64,000 bases of DNA from Pseudomonas monteilii NBRC 103158 = DSM 14164 (GTDB lineage Bacteria > Pseudomonadota > Gammaproteobacteria > Pseudomonadales > Pseudomonadaceae): positions 58,541 to 122,540 of the forward strand of contig NZ_BBIS01000040.1 of the NCBI RefSeq assembly GCF_000730605.1, given 5' to 3'. The notes beneath the pieces are model-generated. The model was not told the origin of the DNA. It saw only the letters and a program-made list of their open reading frames with translations, and did no database searches. Below are positions 1-8,362 of this stretch, piece by piece (position 1 is the first letter of the stretch; each line of letters opens with the position of its first letter). The translations under genes were made by a program, and so were the position numbers.

Positions 1-82
1 ACACCGTGATGAACATGCCGATGGTGGCGATGATCGGCCACTTGCTCTGCGCCGGGACGTAGTAGTGCTCATGACTTGCCAT
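1..82 (-). CDS. coxC: Cytochrome c oxidase subunit III, N-terminal fragment
   Basis: Only the first 27 codons are inside the window; the gene runs off the left edge. The visible start MASHEHYYVPAQSKWP followed by the beginning of a hydrophobic segment (IIATIGMFITV) is typical of subunit III of haem-copper oxidases. It starts 16 nt after the Cox11/CtaG gene stops, so it is the fourth gene of the coxB-ctaD-ctaG operon. Subunit III is an integral membrane subunit that stabilises the oxidase core. The call rests on position plus the short N-terminus. Confidence 0.85.
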   Translation of the reverse strand, partial: MASHEHYYVPAQSKWPIIATIGMFITV

Positions 83-98
83 TGCTGTTCTCCTTCCC

Positions 99-665
99 TT
101 AACGGGCGCCCTGGACGTCCTGGGCCGCAACATGCGCGACCGGCGGGTGGCGAGCGGTGATGTCGAACAAGGTGTAGGCCAGTGTCAGGTGCTTCACGCT
201 GGCCGGCAGGTCGCGGTCGACGATGAAGCGCACCGGCATCTCGATGCGTTCGCCGGGCTGCAGCACCTGCTGGGTAAAGCAGAAGCACTCGGTCTTGTGG
301 AAATACGCGGCGGCCTCGGCCGGGGTAATACTGGGTATCGCCTGCGCACTCATCGGCCGGTCGGTCGGGTTGTAGGCAATGAAAATCATCTGGTTCACCG
401 CACCCGGGTTGACCTCCAACTGGTCAGCCGTGGAGTAGAAATCCCAGACCATGTCGCTGGCATTGGTCGACATGAACTGTACGCGCACCGAACGCGACGG
501 GTCGCTGACCTGGCTGCCTTCGTATTGCCCGCCAGTCTTGCCGTTGATGCCAAAGGCCTTGCACATCACGTCGTAGATCGGCACCAGGGCGAAGCCGAAG
601 GCGAACATCACCACCGTCAGCATCAGCAGGCGCGTTACCAGGCGTTTGAGCGACAGGCCGTTCAT
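99..665 (-). CDS. ctaG: Cytochrome c oxidase assembly protein CtaG/Cox11
   Basis: The 188-residue protein has one N-terminal membrane anchor (about residues 10-30) and a periplasmic domain. Cox11 family proteins deliver copper to the CuB site of subunit I. The Cys-containing copper motif is visible as ECFCFTQQ near residue 127, and the conserved VPIYDVMCKAFGINGKT stretch follows the anchor. It lies 10 nt downstream of ctaD and 16 nt upstream of subunit III, the usual oxidase operon order. Length fits the family. Confidence 0.95.
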   Translation of the reverse strand: MNGLSLKRLVTRLLMLTVVMFAFGFALVPIYDVMCKAFGINGKTGGQYEGSQVSDPSRSVRVQFMSTNASDMVWDFYSTADQLEVNPGAVNQMIFIAYNPTDRPMSAQAIPSITPAEAAAYFHKTECFCFTQQVLQPGERIEMPVRFIVDRDLPASVKHLTLAYTLFDITARHPPVAHVAAQDVQGAR

Positions 666-675
666 GGCGGGCTTC

Positions 676-2265
676 CTATTTCACTTCCGGTGGTGTCTGG
701 AAGGTGTGGTAGGGCGCAGGCGAGGGGATCGACCACTCCAGGCCCTCGGCGCCATCCCAAGGCTTGGCCGGTGCCGGCGCACCGCCACGGATGCACTTGA
801 TGACGATGAACAGGAAGAAGATTTGCGTGGCACCGAACATGAAGGCCCCGATCGACGACACCATGTTGAAGTCGGCGAACTGCAGGTTGTAGTCCGGAAT
901 GCGCCGTGGCATGCCGGCCAGCCCCACGAAGTGCATGGGGAAGAAGGCCATGTTCATACCGATGAACGACAGCCAGAAGTGCAGCTTGCCGAGGGTTTCG
1001 TCGTACATGTGGCCGGTCCATTTCGGCAGCCAGTAGTAGGCCGAGGCGAAGATGCCGAAGATCGCCCCGGGCACCAGCACGTAGTGGAAGTGTGCGACCA
1101 CGAAGTAGGTGTCGTGGTATTGGAAGTCCGCCGGGGCGATGGCCAGCATCAAGCCGGAGAAGCCGCCGATGGTGAACAGGATGACGAAGGCGATGGCAAA
1201 CAGCATCGGCGTCTCGAAGGTGAGCGAGCCTTCCCACATGGTGCTGACCCAGTTGAACACCTTCACCCCGGTGGGCACGGCGATCAGCATGGTGGCGTAC
1301 ATGAAGAACAACTCGCCCACCACCGGGATGCCGACCACGAACATGTGGTGGGCCCAGACGATGAACGACAGGAAGGCAATCGCGCCGGTGGCGTACACCA
1401 TCGAGGTGTAGCCGAACAGCGGCTTGCGCGAGAACGCCGGGATGATCGAGCTGACCGCACCGAAGGCGGGCAGGATCATGATGTACACCTCGGGGTGGCC
1501 GAAGAACCAGAACACATGCTGGAACAGCACCGGGTCACCGCCACCGGCAGCGCTGAAGAAGCTGGTACCGAAGTGGATGTCCATCAGCATCATGGTCACC
1601 ACACCGGCAAGCACCGGCATCACCGCAATCAGCAGGAACGCGGTAATCAGCCAGGTCCAGACGAACAGTGGCATTTTCATCAGGGTCATGCCGGGGGCAC
1701 GCAGGTTGAGGATGGTGGCGATCACGTTGATCGCGCCCATGATCGAGCTGATGCCCATCAGGTGGATGGCGAAGATGAAGAAGGTGACGCTGGCCGGGGC
1801 GTAGGTGGTGGACAGCGGGGCGTAGAAGGTCCAGCCAAAATTCGGCCCGCCGCCGGGGCTGAACAGGGTCGACACCAGCAACAGAAACGCCGCCGGCAAC
1901 AACCAGAAGCTGAAGTTGTTCATGCGCGGCAGGGCCATGTCGGGCGCGCCGATCATCAACGGGATCATCCAGTTGGCCAGGCCGACGAAGGCCGGCATCA
2001 CCGCGCCGAACACCATGATCAGGCCGTGCATGGTGGTCATCTGGTTGAAGAACGCCGGCTCCACGATTTGCAGCCCGGGCTGGAACAGCTCAGCCCGGAT
2101 TACCATGGCGAACGAGCCGCCGAGCAGGAACATGATGAAGCTGAACCACAGGTACATCGTGCCGATGTCTTTATGGTTGGTGGTCAGCACCCAGCGCATC
2201 AGGCCCTTGGCCGGGCCGTGGGCGTGCTCATGGCCGTGGGCGTGGTCGTCGATCACTGTGCTCAT
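676..2265 (-). CDS. ctaD: Cytochrome c oxidase subunit I
   Basis: The catalytic subunit, 529 residues from the start MSTVIDDHAHGHEHAHG; an in-frame upstream ATG would add seven residues (MGCRRQD) but the internal start fits the family. Twelve-helix haem-copper oxidase core. Visible landmarks are WVLTTNHKDIGTMYLWF at the N-terminus, the CuB/cross-link region HPEVYIMILPAFG, and the haem-ligand stretch VVAHFHYVLVPGAIF. It reduces O2 to water at haem a3-CuB and pumps protons in the inner membrane. The N-terminus is His-rich. It follows coxB by 43 nt. Confidence 0.97.
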   Translation of the reverse strand: MSTVIDDHAHGHEHAHGPAKGLMRWVLTTNHKDIGTMYLWFSFIMFLLGGSFAMVIRAELFQPGLQIVEPAFFNQMTTMHGLIMVFGAVMPAFVGLANWMIPLMIGAPDMALPRMNNFSFWLLPAAFLLLVSTLFSPGGGPNFGWTFYAPLSTTYAPASVTFFIFAIHLMGISSIMGAINVIATILNLRAPGMTLMKMPLFVWTWLITAFLLIAVMPVLAGVVTMMLMDIHFGTSFFSAAGGGDPVLFQHVFWFFGHPEVYIMILPAFGAVSSIIPAFSRKPLFGYTSMVYATGAIAFLSFIVWAHHMFVVGIPVVGELFFMYATMLIAVPTGVKVFNWVSTMWEGSLTFETPMLFAIAFVILFTIGGFSGLMLAIAPADFQYHDTYFVVAHFHYVLVPGAIFGIFASAYYWLPKWTGHMYDETLGKLHFWLSFIGMNMAFFPMHFVGLAGMPRRIPDYNLQFADFNMVSSIGAFMFGATQIFFLFIVIKCIRGGAPAPAKPWDGAEGLEWSIPSPAPYHTFQTPPEVK

Positions 2266-2308
2266 GTCCTGTCTCCTGCAACCCATTGATTGCCGCGAGT
2301 AACCCGGT

Positions 2309-3436
2309 TCATTGCGCTTCTGCCTGCTTCAGCGCCAGCACGTCCTTCGGCGTGACCATGTCGCCTTTGTTGTTGCCCCAGGCGTTGCGTTCGTAGGTGA
2401 CAACGGCGGCAATGTCGACTTCCGAGAGCTGCTTGCCGAACGCCGCCATGGCAGTGCCGGGCTTGCCGTGGAAGACGATGCCCAAGTGGCCTTCCTTCGG
2501 CCCGGTGGCAATCTTCGAACCCTTCAGTGCCGGGAACATCGGCGGCAGGCCCTGGCCTTCGGCCTGGTGACAGGCCACGCAGGTGGTGTGGTAAACCTTG
2601 TCGCCACGCGCCACCAGCTCTTCCAGGGTCCATTCCTTGCTGGTCAACTCTTTGAGCTTGGCGGCTTCAGCCTTGCGCTCGCCCAGCCAGGTGTCGTAGT
2701 CGGCCTTGGACTTGACCTCCACCACCACCGGCATGAAGCCATGATCCTTGCCGCACAGCTCGGTGCACTGGCCACGGTAGATGCCGGGCTTTTCGATACG
2801 GGTCCAGGCTTCGTTGACGAAGCCGGGGATGGCATCGCGCTTGACCGCAAAAGCCGGCACCCACCAGGAATGGATCACGTCGGCGGCCGTTACCAGGAAG
2901 CGCACTTTGGCACCCACCGGCAGCACCAGCGGCTGGTCGACTTCGAGCAGGTAGTGCTCGTCCTTGGGGGCCTTGTTGTGAATCTGGTCGGCGGGGGTGG
3001 CCAGGTTGCTGAAGAACTCCACGTCCTGGCCCAGGTATTTGTAGTGCCACTTCCACTGGTAACCGGTGACCTGAATGTCGATGTCCGACTCGCTGGCGTC
3101 GTAGATGTCGATCAGGGTCTTGGTGGCCGGGATGGCCATGGCCACCAGAATCAGGAAGGGCACCACGGTCCAGAGGATTTCCACCCAGGTATGCTCGTGG
3201 AAATGCGCGGCCTGCTGACCGGTGGAACGGCGGTGGATGACCATCGACCAGAACATCGCGCCGAAAACCACGATGCCGATGATCACGCAGATCCAGAAGA
3301 TGGTCATGTGCAGGTCGAAGACGGCGTTGGAGACTTCCGTCGCCCCCGGGTGCATGTTCACGGTCCAGGCCGCGTTGGCCTGACCAAAAACCGACCACAA
3401 CAGGAGGCCCATCCAGACATGTGGATGTCGCATCAT
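2309..3436 (-). CDS. coxB: Cytochrome c oxidase subunit II with fused cytochrome c domain
   Basis: The 375-residue protein begins MMRHPHVWMGLLLWSVFGQANA, a signal peptide, after an AGAAGGGG ribosome-binding site; upstream in-frame starts lack such a site. Two transmembrane segments (about residues 40-60 and 80-105) precede the CuA cupredoxin domain, whose ligands are seen in RGQCTELCGKDHGFMP. A C-terminal c-type cytochrome domain with CVACH and a downstream PPMFPALKGS segment makes this a caa3-type subunit II. It accepts electrons from cytochrome c and passes them to subunit I. First gene of the operon. Confidence 0.96.
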   Translation of the reverse strand: MMRHPHVWMGLLLWSVFGQANAAWTVNMHPGATEVSNAVFDLHMTIFWICVIIGIVVFGAMFWSMVIHRRSTGQQAAHFHEHTWVEILWTVVPFLILVAMAIPATKTLIDIYDASESDIDIQVTGYQWKWHYKYLGQDVEFFSNLATPADQIHNKAPKDEHYLLEVDQPLVLPVGAKVRFLVTAADVIHSWWVPAFAVKRDAIPGFVNEAWTRIEKPGIYRGQCTELCGKDHGFMPVVVEVKSKADYDTWLGERKAEAAKLKELTSKEWTLEELVARGDKVYHTTCVACHQAEGQGLPPMFPALKGSKIATGPKEGHLGIVFHGKPGTAMAAFGKQLSEVDIAAVVTYERNAWGNNKGDMVTPKDVLALKQAEAQ

Positions 3437-3805
3437 TGCGGGTTCCCCTTCTAATTCTTGTTGTCCCGGAGGCGTGGCCTGCGGCAAGAGGGAACGGCGG
3501 TCAAGACTGCCTGGCTTCGACGACCGAGCCCCTGCTAAAAGCAGTCGGGCCTCATCAACGAATCACGTTCACCGGGAGTATAGACAGCGACCAATGGCAC
3601 GCAATGAAGCCTGTGAAATGAACTTCACGAAATGGCCAAATTGCCTGAAAACCGCACGCTTGAGGGGGTATGGCGCAATAATGGCACCTTGATATGCCGG
3701 AGAGCGCACACGTTTGCGAGATTTATAACAAATAGGTCTTAGGTATTCTGTATACCGAGCTAATTTAGTGTCTTCCGTTTGAAACGTAATGTCCCTGGAG
3801 TTGTC
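3437..3805. other. Divergent intergenic region, coxB / unknown gene
   Basis: This 369-bp spacer separates coxB (minus) from the unknown conserved gene at 3806 (plus). Apart from a candidate coxB promoter at 3577-3604 it holds no convincing ORF or RNA. The part at about 3710-3770 is visibly more AT-rich and may carry the promoter of the rightward gene, but I could not pick out a clean -35/-10 pair. Confidence 0.5.
3577..3604 (-). promoter_or_regulatory. Candidate sigma-70 promoter for coxB
   Basis: Read on the minus strand, TTGCGT (3604-3599) and TATACT (3582-3577) are separated by 16 bp. It would give a leader of roughly 135 nt before coxB. Picked by eye; no transcription data. Confidence 0.35.
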
Positions 3806-4447
3806 ATGAACATCGCTGCTGTACGCGAGCAGGTAAGCCAAGCCCATCAACATGAAGGCCAGACGGGCCAATTGAAACAGCGTCTCGAGCTGCAACTGCC
3901 CCACCTGCACCCCTCGATCCAACTGCCTGAGCAGGACGCCCAGGGTACTTTGGCGCGCTTCGTCAGCGCCTACATCGATCAGGTTCCGGAACTGCTGGAG
4001 GCCGCCCACGAGGTCGCCCGCGAAGCCGGGATCGAATCGCAGATCAAACCTGTACTGAAAATTGCCGAGGCCTACTTCCTGCAGCCGCCCAGCGTGATGC
4101 AAGGGCATGTAGGCCTGGACTGCCTGCTGGATGAGGCCTATCTGGCGCACCGCCTGGTGGAAGAGGTGAACGACCTGTATATCCGTCACTTCCAGCAGCC
4201 GCTGATCCCGGTCGATACCACCGTCGCCAATCTGATTGCCCACCAGCTGATTGGCGAGGAGTTTGCCAACCAGCTGGATGAGGTGGTGCATCACTCGGTT
4301 GACGAAATGCTCAATGACGAGAGCTTTGCGGTGGAGTCTGTTGAGGCTTATCGCGAGAAACTGAGCAGCCCGGCAACTGGCGAGGCCTGGAAGCGCTGGC
4401 CGTGCCTGTCGCGGCAGCTGGGTGTCGAGCTGGGTCAGCCCGCCTGA
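3806..4447 (+). CDS. Conserved protein of unknown function
   Basis: A 213-residue soluble protein that I do not recognise beyond being a typical Pseudomonas conserved hypothetical. The start MNIAAVREQVSQAHQHEGQ is chosen because GGAG lies five bases before its ATG; the longer in-frame ATG at 3779 lacks a site. It is rich in Glu, Gln, His and Leu, predicted largely helical, with no signal peptide or membrane segment. It stands alone: divergent from coxB, convergent with the SulP gene, and followed at 4460 by a palindromic REP-like element that may end its transcript. Confidence 0.8.
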   Translation: MNIAAVREQVSQAHQHEGQTGQLKQRLELQLPHLHPSIQLPEQDAQGTLARFVSAYIDQVPELLEAAHEVAREAGIESQIKPVLKIAEAYFLQPPSVMQGHVGLDCLLDEAYLAHRLVEEVNDLYIRHFQQPLIPVDTTVANLIAHQLIGEEFANQLDEVVHHSVDEMLNDESFAVESVEAYREKLSSPATGEAWKRWPCLSRQLGVELGQPA

Positions 4448-4459
4448 TTATCCTGTCCC

Positions 4460-4491
4460 GGCCTCTTCGCGAGTAAACCCGCGAAGAGGCC
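4460..4491. repeat. REP-like palindrome (possible bidirectional terminator)
   Basis: Perfect 12-bp arms (GGCCTCTTCGCG / CGCGAAGAGGCC) flank an 8-nt loop. The sequence resembles the short REP family of P. putida, and it sits between two convergent genes (stops at 4447 and 4518). No T-run follows. Confidence 0.7.
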
Positions 4492-4517
4492 AGTTCAGGC
4501 AATAGAGATGTTCAGTT

Positions 4518-6050
4518 TCAGGCCCCAACCCCCGCCGTAGTCCGCAACCGCCCCTCGATCCGCCGCTTCAACCGCCGCTGTTCTATCAGCAACCGCGACC
4601 CATTCGCCGCATTGCTGCGGCCCCAGTCTTCAAGCAGCTCAAGGCACGAGTGGTCGATGTAGCTCAGGTTACCCAACGGCACATGCAGCGTGGTTCCCGC
4701 CGGTACAGTATCCAGCACCTGAGTCAGCGCCGGTACCTTGAGGAACGTCGCCGCACCGCTAAGCCGCAGCTCCATGTGCCCAGCCTTCTCCAGGCTCACC
4801 AGATTGATCTTCAGCCGCGCCGCCTTGAACGCCAGCTTCAGCAAGGTCAGGGCAAAGCCAAGCAGCACGCCGGTCAGCAGGTCGGTAAAGATGATCGCCA
4901 GCGCTGTCGCCGCATAGGTGAACATCGGCATGCGGCCATAACGGCCCAATCCGCGAAACGCCTTGAAGTCCACAAGCTTTACCCCGGTATACACCAGCAC
5001 ACCCGCCAGGCTCGCCACCGGAATCTGTTGCAGCACGCTACTCAGCGCCACTACGAACGCCAGCAGCCAAAGGCCATGGAAGATCGCCGAAGCCCGGGTT
5101 TGCGCACCCGCTTGCACATTCGCCGAACTGCGCACGATCACGCCAGTCATCGGCAAAGCACCCAACACACCGCAGAGCATGTTGCCGATCCCCTGGGCCG
5201 ACAACTCACGGTCGAAGTCCGAGCGCTGGCCGCTGTGCATGCGGTCTACCGCCGCAGCCGACAGCAGGGTTTCAGCGCTGGCAATGAACGCCAGGGCGAA
5301 GGCTGCGACCAGCAGGGTAGGGTCGGCCAACTGCATCAGATCTTCCGGGCGGATCCAGTCGATGGCCTCGGACAAGTCTGCCGGCACCTGCACCCGGTTG
5401 ACCGGCAAGGCCAGCCACATGCTGATGCCGGTCATCGCCGCAACACCCAGCAGGGCACCCGGGACGAAGCGCAGCCGCTGCGGCCGCAAGCGCTCCCAGC
5501 CCCACATGATGGCGATGGTACCCAGGCCCAGCGCACCGGCCATCCAGCCGGTACCGGCGCTTTCCCGTGGCAGGGCTGCGGCCACGGTTGCCGGGAACTC
5601 CAGCAGGTTCTGCATACCTGAAGGCTGGGGCGCGGTGTCGAACATGACATGCACTTGCGACAACACGATCAGCACGCCAATCCCCGCCAGCATGCCGTAC
5701 ACCACCGCTGGCGCAGTGACGCGGAACCAGCATCCCAGACGCAGGCGCCCGGCCAGCAACTGCAGCACCCCGGCCAACAGCAAAATCGGCCCAAGCATGG
5801 CCATGCCATGCTGGCGCACCAGCTCGAACACCAGCACCGCCAGGCCGGCGGCCGGGCCGCTGACCTGTAGCGGCGAACCGGCGAGAAAACCTACGACAAT
5901 GCCGCCGATAATGCCAGTAATCAGCCCTTTGGCCGGCGGCATGCCCGAGGCGATCGCAATGCCCATGCACAACGGCAAGGCCACCAGAAAGACCACCACC
6001 GACGCCAACAACTCACGCGGCAGGGCCGCTTTCAACTGTGTAATGTTCAC
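4518..6050 (-). CDS. SulP-family inorganic anion transporter with STAS domain
   Basis: A 510-residue inner-membrane protein. The SulP signature region is at the N-terminus (LPLCMGIAIASGMPPAKGLITGI begins near residue 25), followed by about ten to twelve membrane segments to residue 400. A C-terminal STAS-type domain spans roughly residues 410-495 (MELRLSGAATFLKVPAL, then YIDHSCLELLEDWG). SulP proteins carry sulfate, bicarbonate, dicarboxylates or chloride; substrate cannot be read directly. The next gene upstream on the same strand encodes a beta-carbonic anhydrase, a pairing that favours bicarbonate, but the 190-nt gap means co-transcription is not proven. Confidence 0.9.
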   Translation of the reverse strand: MNITQLKAALPRELLASVVVFLVALPLCMGIAIASGMPPAKGLITGIIGGIVVGFLAGSPLQVSGPAAGLAVLVFELVRQHGMAMLGPILLLAGVLQLLAGRLRLGCWFRVTAPAVVYGMLAGIGVLIVLSQVHVMFDTAPQPSGMQNLLEFPATVAAALPRESAGTGWMAGALGLGTIAIMWGWERLRPQRLRFVPGALLGVAAMTGISMWLALPVNRVQVPADLSEAIDWIRPEDLMQLADPTLLVAAFALAFIASAETLLSAAAVDRMHSGQRSDFDRELSAQGIGNMLCGVLGALPMTGVIVRSSANVQAGAQTRASAIFHGLWLLAFVVALSSVLQQIPVASLAGVLVYTGVKLVDFKAFRGLGRYGRMPMFTYAATALAIIFTDLLTGVLLGFALTLLKLAFKAARLKINLVSLEKAGHMELRLSGAATFLKVPALTQVLDTVPAGTTLHVPLGNLSYIDHSCLELLEDWGRSNAANGSRLLIEQRRLKRRIEGRLRTTAGVGA

Positions 6051-6240
6051 CGTGTTTCTCCATTCTCAGTCACACAGCCATTCCCCTGGCCGTGGGCACG
6101 TTTGCCCCTGACGAGCGCGCAGGCGCGGGCCGCCAGCGGGCGTGCCGGCAGGGCAGTCAGGGAATTCAAGGCAGCAGAAGGCCGCGCCACACCCTGAAGG
6201 GTGCAGCCGGCTATCAAGGTTCTAGCGGTGGATGGGTCGC

Positions 6241-6960
6241 TTAGTAGCGGCCTCTCGGGGTAGCGCAGGGGACCGGCTCGCCAGCAGCCAGGGGCAGGAA
6301 GCTGTCGCTGGCGGCATCGTAGGCTTCGATCTTGCTGGTCTCGATGTCGTAGACCCAGCCATGGATGTACAGCTCACCGGCTGCCAGGCGCGAGGCAACC
6401 GAAGGATGGGTACGCAAGTGATGCAGTTGGGCGATTACGTTTTCCTTGGTCAGCACCTGCATCGTCTCGTGTTCGCTACCGCACGAGCAGTTGTTTTCGA
6501 CCACGGTGCGCGCCACTTCAGCGTGACGCAACCAGGCGGAAACGGTTGGCATCTTGGTCAGCGATTGCGGGTTGAGTACCGCACGCATGGCGCCGCAGTC
6601 GGAGTGGCCACACACAATGATGTGATGCACCTTCAGAGCAAGTACGGCGTACTCGATCGCGCTGGAAACACCGCCATTCATCTGGCCATAAGGCGGTACC
6701 ACGTTACCCACGTTACGGGTCACGAACAGGTCGCCTGGCGAGCTTTGGGTGATCAGCTCGGGGACGATGCGCGAGTCGGCGCAGGTAATGAACATGGCAC
6801 GCGGCGTCTGCGCAGTGGCGAGCTTCTTGAACAGCTCTTGCTGCTCGGGGAAGACGTCATGGTGAAAGCGCAGGAAGCCGTCGACGATGTGCTTCAGGGC
6901 TGCATCGGCGCCCTCGGCGGGTACATCCGGAACGACCTTGGATGGGTCCTTGACGGGCAT
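6241..6960 (-). CDS. Beta-class carbonic anhydrase
   Basis: The 239-residue protein shows the beta-class zinc site: Cys-Ala-Asp-Ser-Arg (CADSRIVPE, about residue 60) with the catalytic Asp-Arg dyad, and HSDCGAMRA (about 118-126) giving the His and second Cys ligands. It interconverts CO2 and bicarbonate. The start is supported by AGAGGAT a few bases before the ATG. It lies directly upstream of a SulP transporter on the same strand, which may supply or export its bicarbonate. A gamma-class homologue is encoded separately at 12900. Confidence 0.95.
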   Translation of the reverse strand: MPVKDPSKVVPDVPAEGADAALKHIVDGFLRFHHDVFPEQQELFKKLATAQTPRAMFITCADSRIVPELITQSSPGDLFVTRNVGNVVPPYGQMNGGVSSAIEYAVLALKVHHIIVCGHSDCGAMRAVLNPQSLTKMPTVSAWLRHAEVARTVVENNCSCGSEHETMQVLTKENVIAQLHHLRTHPSVASRLAAGELYIHGWVYDIETSKIEAYDAASDSFLPLAAGEPVPCATPRGRY

Positions 6961-7233
6961 GATTCATCCTCTTGACGGTGTGTAGGTAAATCCATTTTAC
7001 CGGTGAAAGATTCTGGCTATGCAGGGATTTAGATGACACGCACGGGCCATTGATCACAGTCGGTGTGGACTGATTTCCTACGCTAGCGGGGAAAACTTAA
7101 CTGAAACTTAATTCGACGGCTCTAGAACGGGCGTTCCAGACAGGAAAGGCGGGATCTGGATAATAGCAAAAAAGCATCAGTTGCCAATATAGATTAGCAA
7201 AATTATTGGGTGTTATTAGCTGAGTTACAGGCT
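6961..7233. other. Intergenic region between carbonic anhydrase and radical SAM genes
   Basis: 273 bp with no supported gene. It must hold the carbonic anhydrase promoter (right to left) and the 3' end of the radical SAM transcript. The right half (7090-7215) is AT-rich. An interrupted palindrome, TCTAGAAC/GTTCCAGA, lies at 7121-7140. Confidence 0.5.
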
Positions 7234-8292
7234 TCAGAACAACACCATCTGGCCCCCGGGTGGGCAGAATGCCGAGCAATCCAGTGCCTGCGCTTCCCGC
7301 CCCTCAAAGTTCAGCCGCTTCATGGCCTTGGCAAAACGCTGGGCCAACAGCTCGGCAAACACGCCTTCACCGCGCATGCGCGCACCAAACCGGCTGTCGT
7401 ACAGCTCGCCGCCCCGGCTCTGGCGGATCAGGCTCAGTACATGCGCAGCCCGTTGCGGGTAATGGTCTTGCAGCCACTGCTCGAACAGTGGCGCCACTTC
7501 CAGCGGCAGGCGCAGCATCATGTAGGCCGCGCTCTGTGCGCCGGCTTCCCTGGCAGCCTCCAACAGGCGTTCCAGTTCACTGTCATTGATCATCGGGATC
7601 ATCGGCGAACACAACACACCCACTGGCACACCCGCTTCGCGCAATACCCGGATAGCCCTCAACCGTGCGCCGGGAGAGGCCGCGCGTGGCTCCAGCACCC
7701 GCTTGAGATCATCGTCCAGCGTGGTCAGGCTGATCATTACCCGCGCCAGGCGCTGGCGGGCCATCTCGGCCAGCAGGTCGAGATCACGCAACACCAGCGA
7801 ACCCTTGGTGACAATGGTCACCGGATGGCGAAAACGCAGCAAAACCTCAAGCAGCCGCCGGGTGAGCATGTGCTCCCGCTCGATCGGTTGGTAAGGGTCG
7901 GTGTTGGAGCCCAGGTTGATCGGCGCGCACACGTAGCCCGGTTTGCTCAATTGTTGCGCAAGCACGTCGGCGGCGTTGGTCTTGGCAATCAGCTTGGTCT
8001 CGAAATCGAGGCCGGGGGAAAGGTCCCAATAGGCGTGCGAGGGGCGGGCATAGCAGTAGATGCAACCATGCTCGCAGCCACGGTAAGGGTTGATGGAGCG
8101 GTCGAAGGGCAGATCGGGCGAGGTGTTACGACTGATCACCGACTTGGCGGTCTCGACCCGCACTTCAGTGCCTTGCGTCTGTGGCACTTCTTGGTACCAG
8201 CCATCATCCACTGCCACCGAATGGCTCGGGGCAAAGCGGTTATGTGGGTTGTACGCCGTGCCACGGCCCTTTTGCGGTGCTGGAGGAATCAT
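7234..8292 (-). CDS. PA0069-type radical SAM protein (SplB-like)
   Basis: A 352-residue radical SAM enzyme. The cluster motif is in GCEHGCIYCYARPSH (about residues 70-85): CxxxCxxC, here written CEHGCIYC, which binds the 4Fe-4S cluster and SAM. The family is annotated as SplB-related (spore photoproduct lyase-like) but the reaction is unknown. A 20-bp LexA box ends about a dozen bases upstream of the start codon, so the gene should be induced by DNA damage. A homologous P. aeruginosa gene, PA0069, belongs to the LexA regulon as far as I recall. A DNA-repair or tolerance role is inference. Confidence 0.9.
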   Translation of the reverse strand: MIPPAPQKGRGTAYNPHNRFAPSHSVAVDDGWYQEVPQTQGTEVRVETAKSVISRNTSPDLPFDRSINPYRGCEHGCIYCYARPSHAYWDLSPGLDFETKLIAKTNAADVLAQQLSKPGYVCAPINLGSNTDPYQPIEREHMLTRRLLEVLLRFRHPVTIVTKGSLVLRDLDLLAEMARQRLARVMISLTTLDDDLKRVLEPRAASPGARLRAIRVLREAGVPVGVLCSPMIPMINDSELERLLEAAREAGAQSAAYMMLRLPLEVAPLFEQWLQDHYPQRAAHVLSLIRQSRGGELYDSRFGARMRGEGVFAELLAQRFAKAMKRLNFEGREAQALDCSAFCPPGGQMVLF

Positions 8293-8304
8293 GGCTCACC
8301 TCTA

Positions 8305-8324
8305 TACTGTATACACATACAGTA
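8305..8324 (-). promoter_or_regulatory. LexA (SOS) box upstream of the radical SAM gene
   Basis: TACTGTATACACATACAGTA contains CTGT-N8-ACAG and matches the gammaproteobacterial LexA consensus throughout its flanks. It is in the 70-bp gap between the M3 peptidase stop (8363) and the radical SAM start (8292), overlapping likely -10 sequence (TATACT) on the minus strand. Confidence 0.93.
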
Positions 8325-8362
8325 TAATGCACGCCAGAATCTTTCCAGCACCTCTGGTCTGG

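Noticed and set aside
646..2289. 547-residue frame opposite ctaD
   Set aside because: Antisense shadow, extreme His/Asp/Gln composition.
7097..7279. 60-residue ORF on the minus strand after the radical SAM gene
   Set aside because: Overlaps the 3' end of that gene in another frame, no ribosome-binding site and no family resemblance.
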